This document shows positions 7,801 through 13,333 of a stretch of 24,254 bases of DNA, piece after piece. The notes below the pieces were generated by a model that saw nothing but the letters and a program-made list of their open reading frames with translations, was not told the DNA's origin and ran no database searches. Source of the DNA: an uncultured Coriobacteriaceae bacterium (lineage in GTDB: Bacteria > Actinomycetota > Coriobacteriia > Coriobacteriales > Eggerthellaceae); NCBI GenBank assembly GCA_900550385.1, contig URRZ01000021.1, positions 1 through 24,254 of the forward strand. The letters run 5' to 3'. Position 1 is the first letter of the stretch. The number at the start of each line of letters is the position of its first letter. The position numbers and the translations under genes are program-made.

Positions 7801-8237
7801 AGCTCAAGGACAGCTTCGCGAGCTCGTTCGCGCTGATCAACACCGTGGTCGCGGTGATTTTGGCGATGGCCGCGGCGTTGGCGTTCGTGGTGCTGTTCAC
7901 GCTGTCCACCACCAACATCTCCGAGCGGGAGCGCGAGCTTGCCACCATCAAGGTGCTGGGCTTCCGCCGCCGCGAGGTGCATCACTACGTGAACAAGGAA
8001 ACGCTCATCCTCACCGGCATCGGCATCGTGCTGGGGCTCATCGCCGGGCCGCCGCTGGGCAGCTTGCTTCTGAACTCCCTCAACATGCCGGGCATCGCCT
8101 TCCCGAACCACATCGAGTGGTACAGCATGGTGGTGTGCGCCGCGCTGCCGTTCGCGTTCGCCCTGGTGGTGGATGCCATCACCAACCGCACGCTGGACCG
8201 CATCGACATGATAGGCGCCCTGAAGAGCGTCGAATAA
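4875..8237 (+). CDS. FtsX-like ABC transporter permease with large extracytoplasmic coiled coil
   Basis: A 1,120-residue membrane subunit partnered with the preceding ATPase (4-base gap). The first transmembrane helix is at residues ~19-38 (FVAIVVITILGTCMFSGL). An outside region of about 550 residues follows. Its part from ~255 to ~560 is an alanine/glutamate-rich coiled coil with recurring DG-x-x-ELADG-type units. Then come three helices (~594-613, 643-670, 689-711), forming the first FtsX domain. Helix ~764-785, a second outside domain, and helices ~985-1010, 1045-1068 and 1085-1102 form the second FtsX domain. Such double-FtsX permeases with long helical insertions occur in Gram-positive bacteria, and many are annotated only as permeases. 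The coiled coil could reach through the wall or gather a partner. Lipid, peptide or antibiotic export are all possible. Confidence 0.9.
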   Translation: MPSAFAKDIARTIRGNLRRFVAIVVITILGTCMFSGLKAGCDDLRAGADDFFDAQQLFDVRVISTLGITEDDVEALGGLEGVAHAEGGYTETTYTDVAGKHASVDVKALSADGTNEPLLLEGRLPEAAGEVVVTSAYLADSGKSIGDSLQLEDAEDETTEVFDRRDYVIVGTVIDPMETNNAEGSMSFRSASSSDYSFFVLPDDVVAETFTVAYLRLEGAADLNCYSSAYAEMADDALDRVEEAAGERADIRTCQVIGEARAELADGEREAQESFDEAEQAFSDGQKEIDDGRAELADGRATLDASRQQLIDGQAEIDANRQTLQESQDQLDAGRQELEQNSATIEGLRGQLPGMRQELEKGQADYDAALPAAQEQIAQGRAWIEAVHQAARDKVNADFDANRDALLEKIMAENGCSEDEAIVILEQWRASALAEAEAEAAQQTAALSAQLDAAEQELADGAAELEAGWAGLAEAEEAVASYDAGKKTLEESQKQIDDGWAQLEAAQAEIDSGWAQLYSGQAELDAGAAELEEGQAELDEQRADYEKEKADALAELADAREEVDSIEPAVWYIQDRSALSGYSSISSDADSIEALGTAFPIIFLVVAILVSLTAITRLVEEQRGLIGTYKSLGYAKHQVYAKYLIYALSACIVGGVIGNVFGFVLLPLFLFSVFKVMYVLPSYPIVFNAASGVLGVLLFVVAIGGSALLACRSEIRQTPAELLRPKAPKFGSRIFLERIAPVWKRLSFLNKVTARNLFRYKKRFFMTVAGIMGCTALIVCGFVIKDSVALMAPQQYEAIEHYDILAVASADDLPAKADQLASDDRVEGMEEILMDSGEVNSDGKAVDVQIMVVPDGGSLEGYVTFEGVDGSPIQLGDEGIVLTGNAVDVLGLEEGSAVGLQDSTLDWHETTVAAVMRSYLGNYAYLSQTAYEQLFGEGSFQANGVLLHLREGVDGAAFADELSQDADYLSVVSTSELKDSFASSFALINTVVAVILAMAAALAFVVLFTLSTTNISERERELATIKVLGFRRREVHHYVNKETLILTGIGIVLGLIAGPPLGSLLLNSLNMPGIAFPNHIEWYSMVVCAALPFAFALVVDAITNRTLDRIDMIGALKSVE

Positions 8238-8242
8238 GCCCG

Positions 8243-8300
8243 CGTGAAAAAGGGACGGTCGCTTTTTCACGTTCGCCGAACATGGAAAAGCGACCGTCCC
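8243..8300. repeat. Paired inverted palindromic repeats (copy 3, REPIN-like)
   Basis: The first unit has 10-bp arms, CGTGAAAAAG (8243-8252) and CTTTTTCACG (8262-8271), and starts five bases after the permease stop codon. A second unit faces it: GGGACGGTCGCTTTT (8253-8267) is repeated as a perfect 15-bp inverted copy at 8286-8300. Two facing copies joined by a short spacer are the architecture called REPIN in other bacteria. It lies between convergent genes and may also terminate both. Confidence 0.75.
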
Positions 8301-8341
8301 CAGTCCGTACCCGTTTCATGCCCCGCCGTTTCGCATCCTCC

Positions 8342-9304
8342 TTAAGCGTCGTTGAAAACCACCGTGCACAGGCCCTGCTCCTGCAGTGCGCGGTAGGGCG
8401 CGGCGAGGCTATCGAGGAGGCGCGCCGCCTGCTCCTGCGGGAGGCGCTTCGCGTCGTGGAAGAACCCCACCTGGGCGCGGTAGGGCTCGGCGAGTGTGAT
8501 GAACGAGAAGCGGCCGTCGCGCGCGGCGTTCGAGAACGGCGGAAGGAACGTGATGCTGCGCCCATCTTGGATGATCTCCAGCCGCGTCTGCAGGCTGGCG
8601 GTTGCAAGCGAGATGCGCCCGCTGCCCAAATAGCTGGTCAGGGGTCCGAGCAGCTCGACGTTCGACGAGACGAGGGGGTAGCGCCCCAGTTCGTCGCGCG
8701 TCACGTCGCGCCGCCCGGCTAGGGGGTGCTGCCGCGACACCAGCATGCCGTCCTCGTATTCGATGAGCGGGACGTAGGAGTAGCCGGCGGCTTCGAGGCG
8801 GGCGATGTCGGCCGCATTGCGCTCGCGCAGCGGGCTGAAGAACAGCGGCACCCCGCACAGCGCCTTGCCCTCTCCCATCGGGTTGGGCGCCCCCAGCAGG
8901 GTCTCCACCATGCGCTCCGTGCCGATCTGCAGATACGTTGCCTCCCGGCGCAGCGATGCCATTCCCTTGCGCAGGGGCTCCATCATGCCGCACAGGAAGA
9001 CGAAGGTACTGCACAGCACCAGCAGCGGCGCGGAGGCGTCGTCGCCGGCGATGCGGGCGGCTTGGACGCGCAACTCGGCCAGGCTTTTCGCCGCCTTCCG
9101 GGCGATGGGGAGGAGCCGGGTCCCCTCGGGGGTGAGCTGGATGCGGTTGGCGGTGCGCCTGAACAGCGCGACATGCAGCTCCGCCTCCAGCGATCGGATG
9201 GCCTTCCCCAGGCCCTGCGGCGATATGCAGTGCAGGTCGGCGGCCGCTTTGATGGACCCGAGCCGCGCTGCGTCGGAAAAGTATTCCAGCCATTCGGTTC
9301 GCAA
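8342..9304 (-). CDS. LysR-family transcriptional regulator
   Basis: A 320-residue LysR-type regulator. The N-terminal winged helix-turn-helix (about residues 4-62) reads EWLEYFSDAARLGSIKAAAD, then an SPQGLGKAIRSLEAEL recognition helix and a FRRTANRIQLTPEG wing, all typical. The remaining ~230 residues form the effector-binding domain. I chose a TTG start at 9302-9304 because AAAGGA lies seven bases upstream and the protein then begins at the conserved position for LysR proteins. The open frame continues another 153 codons upstream to 9763, but that part is arginine/proline-rich translation of the intergenic GC-rich block. It is divergent from the molybdopterin oxidoreductase operon and is likely its substrate-responsive activator. 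The inducer is unknown. Confidence 0.9.
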   Translation of the reverse strand: MRTEWLEYFSDAARLGSIKAAADLHCISPQGLGKAIRSLEAELHVALFRRTANRIQLTPEGTRLLPIARKAAKSLAELRVQAARIAGDDASAPLLVLCSTFVFLCGMMEPLRKGMASLRREATYLQIGTERMVETLLGAPNPMGEGKALCGVPLFFSPLRERNAADIARLEAAGYSYVPLIEYEDGMLVSRQHPLAGRRDVTRDELGRYPLVSSNVELLGPLTSYLGSGRISLATASLQTRLEIIQDGRSITFLPPFSNAARDGRFSFITLAEPYRAQVGFFHDAKRLPQEQAARLLDSLAAPYRALQEQGLCTVVFNDA

Positions 9305-9761
9305 CGGGAAATCCTTTCGATGTGATGGCGCGCGGGCTCCTGCCGCGTTCGCCAAGGCTCGCTTGCGGCTCTGGGGCGCGGTCGGCTCGGCAAAGGCCCG
9401 CCTGCATCGCTTCGGCGCGCTCTGCTCGGTGGGGCCTGCCGGTTTCCGCAACCTCGCTTCCGCAGTGCCGCGCTTCCGGCCCCGACCCGGGCCTGAACCG
9501 GCCCTGATTCGGATCGAGCCCGGGTCCGATCCGGACCGGGCCCGGCCCCGACCCGACCCGGACCGGACGATTGTAGCACGAGGGAAACGGTTGGTTTCCC
9601 TGGAGGGTTCCGGAACGGTTGTGTTCAGCCGCGCTGACGCCCGGTAGAGTGGAAGGCGGAAAGGGCGCCGACCCTGCAAAGGGAGGGGCTTGGGCGACGT
9701 CCTTGCGGCAGGAGCGGCAGCGGCCCGAACCGCGCCGCCCTCGAGACGAGAAGAGGAGATC
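9305..9761. other. 457-base divergent intergenic region with GC-rich repetitive block
   Basis: No gene is supported here. From about 9470 to 9570 the sequence is built from reiterated CCCGACCCG / CCGGACCGG words and the interrupted palindrome GGATCG...CCGATCC at 9511-9532. Beyond it, toward the oxidoreductase, lie two palindromes that could be regulator sites (listed separately). A poor candidate -10, TAGAGT, is at 9645-9650. The part next to lysR (9305-9470) is GC-rich without a recognisable element. Confidence 0.6.
9582..9616. promoter_or_regulatory. Two palindromes, candidate LysR regulator sites
   Basis: GGGAAAC-GGTTG-GTTTCCC (9582-9600) is a perfect interrupted palindrome. GTTCCGGAAC (9607-9616) is a perfect 10-bp palindrome whose centre lies about 20 bp further, roughly two helical turns. 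LysR proteins bind paired sites as tetramers between divergent genes, so the spacing and position fit. A weak -10-like TAGAGT follows at 9645-9650. Confidence 0.45.
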
Positions 9762-12047
9762 ATGGAGAAGACGCCCTACATCACCGAAAGCGACGGCGTG
9801 ATGAAGGTGCGCACCTGCGCTTGGTCGCCGCCCGGCGACCATCCCGTGGGATGCGGCCTCATCCTCACCGTGAAAGACAACAAGCTGGTGAAGGTCGAAG
9901 GCGACCCGGACAACCCCGTCACCCAGGGCCGGCTGTGCCCGCGATGCATCGCGCTGGACGAGGTGATGTACCACCCCGACCGCCTGCTGTCGCCCATGGT
10001 GCGCGACCGCGCCGACCGCGGCAAGGACGCCTGGCGCAAGATCAGCTGGGACGAGGCGTACGACCTCATCGAGGAGAAGGTGCGCCAGATCTGGAAGGAT
10101 TACGGCTCCGAGGCCATCTTCACCATCACGGGAACCGGCCGCGAGGCGACGCTGTACGCCCCGGTGTACGGTCCCGCCGTGCTGAACACCCCCAACGGCT
10201 CCAGCACGCAGCCGTTCTCCGGCCAGGCGTGCTACGGCCCGCGCGCCACCATCACCAATTTCCTGCTTGGCGCCGGCATCCCCGAGATCGACTGGGCCCA
10301 GTACTACGAGGATCGCTACGACCACCCCGGCTACGAGGTTCCCAAATACATCCTGGTGTGGGGCAAGGACCCGCTGTACTCCAGCCCCGACGGCTTCTTC
10401 GGCCACAGCATCATCGACCTGATGAAGCGCGGCTCCAAGATCATCACCATCGACCCGCGCCTCACCTGGCTGGGCGCGCACGCCGAATACCACCTGCAGC
10501 TGCGCCCCGGCACGGATGCCGCGGTGGGCATGGGCCTGTGCAACGTCATCATCCAGGAGGATCTGTACGACCACGAGTTCGTGGAGAAGTGGTGCTACGG
10601 CTTCGAGGAGTTCGCCGAGGCGTGCCGCGAATGGACGCCGGAGCGCGTGGAGGAAGTGACGTGGGTCCCCGCCGACACGCTGCGCGCCGCCGCCCGCGCC
10701 TTCGCCACCAACGCGCCTTCCACCGCCACGTGGGGCGTGGCGCTCGACCAGTCCAAGCAGTCCACGCAGGCGGGCCAGTGTTTCCTGGCGCTGGTGGCCA
10801 TCTGCGGCTACATCGACGTTCCCGGCGGCATCGCCGTCATGAACACCGAGAGCTTCATCGGCAAGTGGCGCTACGACATGGTGAACACCCTGCCCGACGA
10901 GCTGGCCGCCAAGCGCGTGGTGGATCCCGACGGCAAGTACGCCCTGTTCAACACGGGCTCGGTGCTGGGCGGCATCCAGGGCGACACGCTGCTGGACTGG
11001 CTGGAGGGCCAGTTCGCCGACCGCGAGGGCTACTACAAGCTGCGCATGTGCTGGATGCTGGGCAGCAACCTGCTGGCCTGCGAGGCCGCGCAGTCGAAGC
11101 GCTGGTACGAGGCCATGAAGGATCTGGACTTCGTGGTGGCGCAGGACATCTTCATGACGCCGTCCATCATGGGCCTAGCCGACGTGGTGCTGCCGCTTTC
11201 CACCTTCGCCGAGCATGAGGGCCTGGTCACGCCGAACTACGGGCGCAACCAGCACTTCATCGGCGCGATGAACGAGGCCATCCGCAACGACAACACCAAA
11301 AGCGATCTGGAGATCCTCATCGACATGGGCAAGCGCTTGAAGCCCGAGATGTGGGAGGATATCGAGGACCCCGACGATTTCTTCGACAAGCTGCTGCGCG
11401 AGAGCTACGGCTACGGGCTGGACGAGGTGAAGGCCGTTCCCGCCAAGATGTCGGGCTACGAGTACTACAAGTACAAGACGGGCAAGCTGCGCCGCGACGG
11501 CGAGCCCGGCTTCGAGACGGTGACGGGCAAGGTGGAGCTGTACTCGCCGGTGCTGGAGTCCTATGGCGAGAAGCCGGTGCCCTACTTCTGCGAGCCCACC
11601 TACAGCCCGGTGTCCCAACCCGAGCTGGCGGAGGAATACCCGCTGGTGTACACCACGGGCGGCCGCAACATCGCGATGTTCCATTCCGAGCATCGCCAGA
11701 TCCCCAGCCTGCGCGCCATCAATCCGGATCCGCTGGTGACCATCAACCCGGCCACGGCCGCGCGTTTCGGCATCGCCGAGGGCGACTGGGTGCTTGTCGA
11801 GACGCCGTTCGGCTCGTGCCGCCAGAAGGCGCACCTCACCAACGAGGTGAACGAGAAGCTAATCCACCTGCAGCACGGCTGGTGGTTCCCCGAGCGCAAC
11901 GGCGAGGCGCCCGAGCTGTACGGCGCCTTCGACAGCAACCCGAACAACCTGATGCCGCACGAGGACGTGGGCGTGACGGGGTACGGCGCGCCGTATAAGA
12001 ACGGCATCTGCAAGATCCATCGCACCGATGCGCCGGTGCAGGCATAA
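9762..12047 (+). CDS. Molybdopterin (bis-MGD) oxidoreductase large subunit, DMSO reductase superfamily; substrate unknown
   Basis: A 761-residue catalytic subunit. The N-terminal iron-sulfur segment runs from TCAWSPPGDHPVGCG to GRLCPRC, with C19, H27, C31 and C59. The usual second cysteine position is a histidine, a layout I associate with Eggerthella catechol-dehydroxylase-type enzymes. C157, in SGQACYGP after TPNGSS, sits where the Mo/W-ligating cysteine is expected. Cofactor-binding regions follow (ILVWGKDPLYSS, IDPRLTW, VPGGIAVMN, LPLSTFAEHEGLVTPNYGR), and the C-terminal molybdopterin dinucleotide-binding domain starts near YPLVYTTGGRNIAMFHSEHR. No Tat signal is visible, so it should be cytoplasmic. 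The start has AAGAGGAG upstream. It is followed nine bases later by a small Fe-S subunit. There is no membrane anchor gene. Reductive dehydroxylation or another reduction of a plant or host compound is inference. Confidence 0.9.
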   Translation: MEKTPYITESDGVMKVRTCAWSPPGDHPVGCGLILTVKDNKLVKVEGDPDNPVTQGRLCPRCIALDEVMYHPDRLLSPMVRDRADRGKDAWRKISWDEAYDLIEEKVRQIWKDYGSEAIFTITGTGREATLYAPVYGPAVLNTPNGSSTQPFSGQACYGPRATITNFLLGAGIPEIDWAQYYEDRYDHPGYEVPKYILVWGKDPLYSSPDGFFGHSIIDLMKRGSKIITIDPRLTWLGAHAEYHLQLRPGTDAAVGMGLCNVIIQEDLYDHEFVEKWCYGFEEFAEACREWTPERVEEVTWVPADTLRAAARAFATNAPSTATWGVALDQSKQSTQAGQCFLALVAICGYIDVPGGIAVMNTESFIGKWRYDMVNTLPDELAAKRVVDPDGKYALFNTGSVLGGIQGDTLLDWLEGQFADREGYYKLRMCWMLGSNLLACEAAQSKRWYEAMKDLDFVVAQDIFMTPSIMGLADVVLPLSTFAEHEGLVTPNYGRNQHFIGAMNEAIRNDNTKSDLEILIDMGKRLKPEMWEDIEDPDDFFDKLLRESYGYGLDEVKAVPAKMSGYEYYKYKTGKLRRDGEPGFETVTGKVELYSPVLESYGEKPVPYFCEPTYSPVSQPELAEEYPLVYTTGGRNIAMFHSEHRQIPSLRAINPDPLVTINPATAARFGIAEGDWVLVETPFGSCRQKAHLTNEVNEKLIHLQHGWWFPERNGEAPELYGAFDSNPNNLMPHEDVGVTGYGAPYKNGICKIHRTDAPVQA

Positions 12048-12056
12048 GGGGGCCTC

Positions 12057-12389
12057 ATGAGCTACGGAATGCTGATCAACTACGCCTACTGCACGGGCTG
12101 CCATTCGTGCGAGGTCTCGTGCCGCAAGGAGAAGGGTCTCTCGCTTGGCGAATGGGGCATCAAGCTGCAGCAGATCGGGCCGGAGAAGCTGGGCGATGCG
12201 TGGGAGTGGGACTACCTGCCCGTCCCGTCCAGCCTGTGCGACTGCTGCGCCGGCCGCATCGGCGAGGGCAAGAAGCCGCTGTGCGAGCTGCACTGCCTGG
12301 CGCACGCCATTGAGGTGCTGCCCGTGGAGGAGCTGGGCCGGCGCATGCAGGAGCTGGAGGGATCCAAAACCGCCTGCTTCATCCGCTAG
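12057..12389 (+). CDS. Small 4Fe-4S ferredoxin-type electron-transfer subunit
   Basis: A 110-residue partner of the preceding molybdoenzyme. The first cluster motif is CTGCHSCEVSC (C12, C15, C18, C22; CX2CX2CX3C). The second is built by C61, C64, C76 and C80 (CX2CX11CX3C), the spacing seen in one cluster of DmsB-type beta subunits, so two [4Fe-4S] clusters are predicted. It lacks the other two clusters of full-length DmsB, so it is a shortened version. The start codon is nine bases after the large-subunit stop, with a G-rich but weak ribosome site. Its job is probably to pass electrons from a ferredoxin or flavoprotein to the molybdenum site. No NrfD/DmsC membrane subunit follows. Confidence 0.9.
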   Translation: MSYGMLINYAYCTGCHSCEVSCRKEKGLSLGEWGIKLQQIGPEKLGDAWEWDYLPVPSSLCDCCAGRIGEGKKPLCELHCLAHAIEVLPVEELGRRMQELEGSKTACFIR

Positions 12390-12394
12390 GAAAG

Positions 12395-12451
12395 GTGAAA
12401 AAGGGACAGTCCCCTTTTCGCACGATGAGAAAAAGGGCGGAGGTTTCTCGC
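12395..12451. repeat. Two adjacent palindromic repeats (copies 4 type A and 5 type B)
   Basis: The first (12395-12423) begins GTGAAAAAGGGAC and contains the perfect hairpin GGGAC-A-GTCCC (12403-12413) followed by CTTTT, so it looks like a good intrinsic terminator. It starts five bases after the Fe-S subunit stop codon. Immediately next, a degraded type B copy has GAGAAA (12427-12432) pairing with TTTCTC (12444-12449) around GGGCGGAGG. Both subtypes side by side support common ancestry. Confidence 0.75.
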
Positions 12452-12517
12452 TTGAGGGGATCCTCCGTCGCGGCGAGCGCGCCTCCCGCTTTTCGGGTGT
12501 TGGAAGAGACGTTCGAA

Positions 12518-12617
12518 GGGCGGGAGGCGTTTTGTCCGCCGGCTTGCGGTGCGGGTGCCCGCTGGAGGGGCGGGAAGCGTTTTGCCTGCTGGCTTGCGCT
12601 GCGGGCGTGGCCGTCCT
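12518..12617. repeat. Imperfect 50-bp tandem duplication
   Basis: Copy 1 starts GGGCGGGAGGCGTTTTG at 12518 and copy 2 starts GGGCGGGAAGCGTTTTG at 12568, exactly 50 bases apart. Similarity is strong over the first ~38 bases (GGCTTGCG and TGCGGG also recur in register) and fades at the end. It lies in non-coding DNA and has no known role. Confidence 0.7.
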
Positions 12618-12710
12618 TTGCCGGGTTTTGCCGCCTGCGCCCGGCTATCCATCTGCGGCATTTCGGGGTACCATACCGCGCAGGAACGTTCCAAGGGGAA
12701 GGGGAATCGC

Positions 12711-13142
12711 ATGTTGAAGCCGGAAGACCTGGTCGGCACGTGGGAAATGGTTGAGTACTACCTGGAGAAGGACGGCGAGCGCGTCTACCCGCTGGGGGAG
12801 GACTGCAAGGGCTTCCTCATGTACACGCCCGACGGCTACGTGTCCGCCCAGCAGATGGCCACGGGGCGTCCCGCGTATGCGAGCGGCGATTTGCACGAGG
12901 GCACGCCCGAGGAGATGGCGGCCGCGGCGCACGGCTACATGGCCTACGCCGGCCGCTACGAGATCGCGTCGCTGGATCCGGAAACCGGCGACGTGACGGT
13001 GCGCCACACGATGAACGTGAGCATGAACCCCACGTGGCTGGGGCAAACCCAGGAGCGCAACGCGCATGTGGAGGACGGCATCCTCACCATCCACGCTCCC
13101 GTGAACGGCGCCCACCTGGTGTGGAGGAAGGTGCAGGGCTAA
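12711..13142 (+). CDS. Lipocalin-like domain protein
   Basis: A 143-residue small protein resembling the bacterial lipocalin-like domain family (Pfam Lipocalin_5 type). Typical features are the opening DLVGTWEMVEYYLEKDGERVYPLG, a GFLMYTPDGYVSAQQM strand pair, and the YAGRYEI ... GDVTVRHTM ... SMNPTWLGQTQER ... LTIHAP strands of a small beta-barrel. No signal peptide or membrane segment is seen, so it should be cytosolic. ATG 12711 has AAGGGGAAGGGG upstream; the longer in-frame reading upstream is intergenic repeat. Members of this family are often of unknown function, some near polyketide or detoxification genes, and a ligand-binding role is inferred from the fold. It could be transcribed with the molybdoenzyme operon, but the gap of 321 bases with a terminator-like hairpin argues for its own promoter. 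Confidence 0.8.
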   Translation: MLKPEDLVGTWEMVEYYLEKDGERVYPLGEDCKGFLMYTPDGYVSAQQMATGRPAYASGDLHEGTPEEMAAAAHGYMAYAGRYEIASLDPETGDVTVRHTMNVSMNPTWLGQTQERNAHVEDGILTIHAPVNGAHLVWRKVQG

Positions 13143-13152
13143 GGTCCCGCAC

Positions 13153-13181
13153 CTTGCAGGGCGGCGTGATCGCCCTGCAAG
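13153..13181. terminator. Strong GC-rich hairpin after the lipocalin-like gene
   Basis: Perfect 11-bp arms CTTGCAGGGCG (13153-13163) and CGCCCTGCAAG (13171-13181) with a 7-base loop, 10 bases after the stop codon. There is no T-run, as is common for terminators of high-GC Gram-positive bacteria. It lies between convergent genes. Confidence 0.65.
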
Positions 13182-13333
13182 CGGGCGGCGGGTGCGCGCC
13201 TTGCGCGGCTCATGTGCAGCCGTTCGGCGCGGTTCGCGTGGCAGACGCCTAGCGCGCCTCACGTGTCAGCTGCTCGGGGCTGCGTGCGCTTCTGCCCCGC
13301 ATCCCGGAGGGGAAAAGCGTCCGACCCCTTTCC

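Larger units (their letters stand above)
12390..12710. other. 321-base intergenic region
   Basis: No gene is supported. It holds the two palindromes at 12395-12451, a 50-base imperfect tandem duplication at 12518-12617 and, near the end, a G-rich ribosome site for the lipocalin-like gene. Around 12660-12680 there is an AT-richer patch (GGTACCATACC) that may hold a promoter, but I cannot define the boxes. Confidence 0.5.

Noticed and set aside
9650..9761. Molybdenum-cofactor riboswitch in the leader of the oxidoreductase operon
   Set aside because: The leader is G-rich, but I could not find a convincing set of paired helices matching that riboswitch class.
9305..9763. 153-codon N-terminal extension of the LysR regulator
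   Set aside because: The extension is Arg/Pro/Ser-rich translation of the repetitive intergenic block. LysR proteins begin directly at the helix-turn-helix, and a TTG with a good ribosome site is present at 9304.
8409..10574. 721-codon minus-strand open frame spanning lysR and part of the molybdoenzyme
   Set aside because: It runs antisense through the conserved oxidoreductase motifs and out of frame through lysR, with no recognisable domain.
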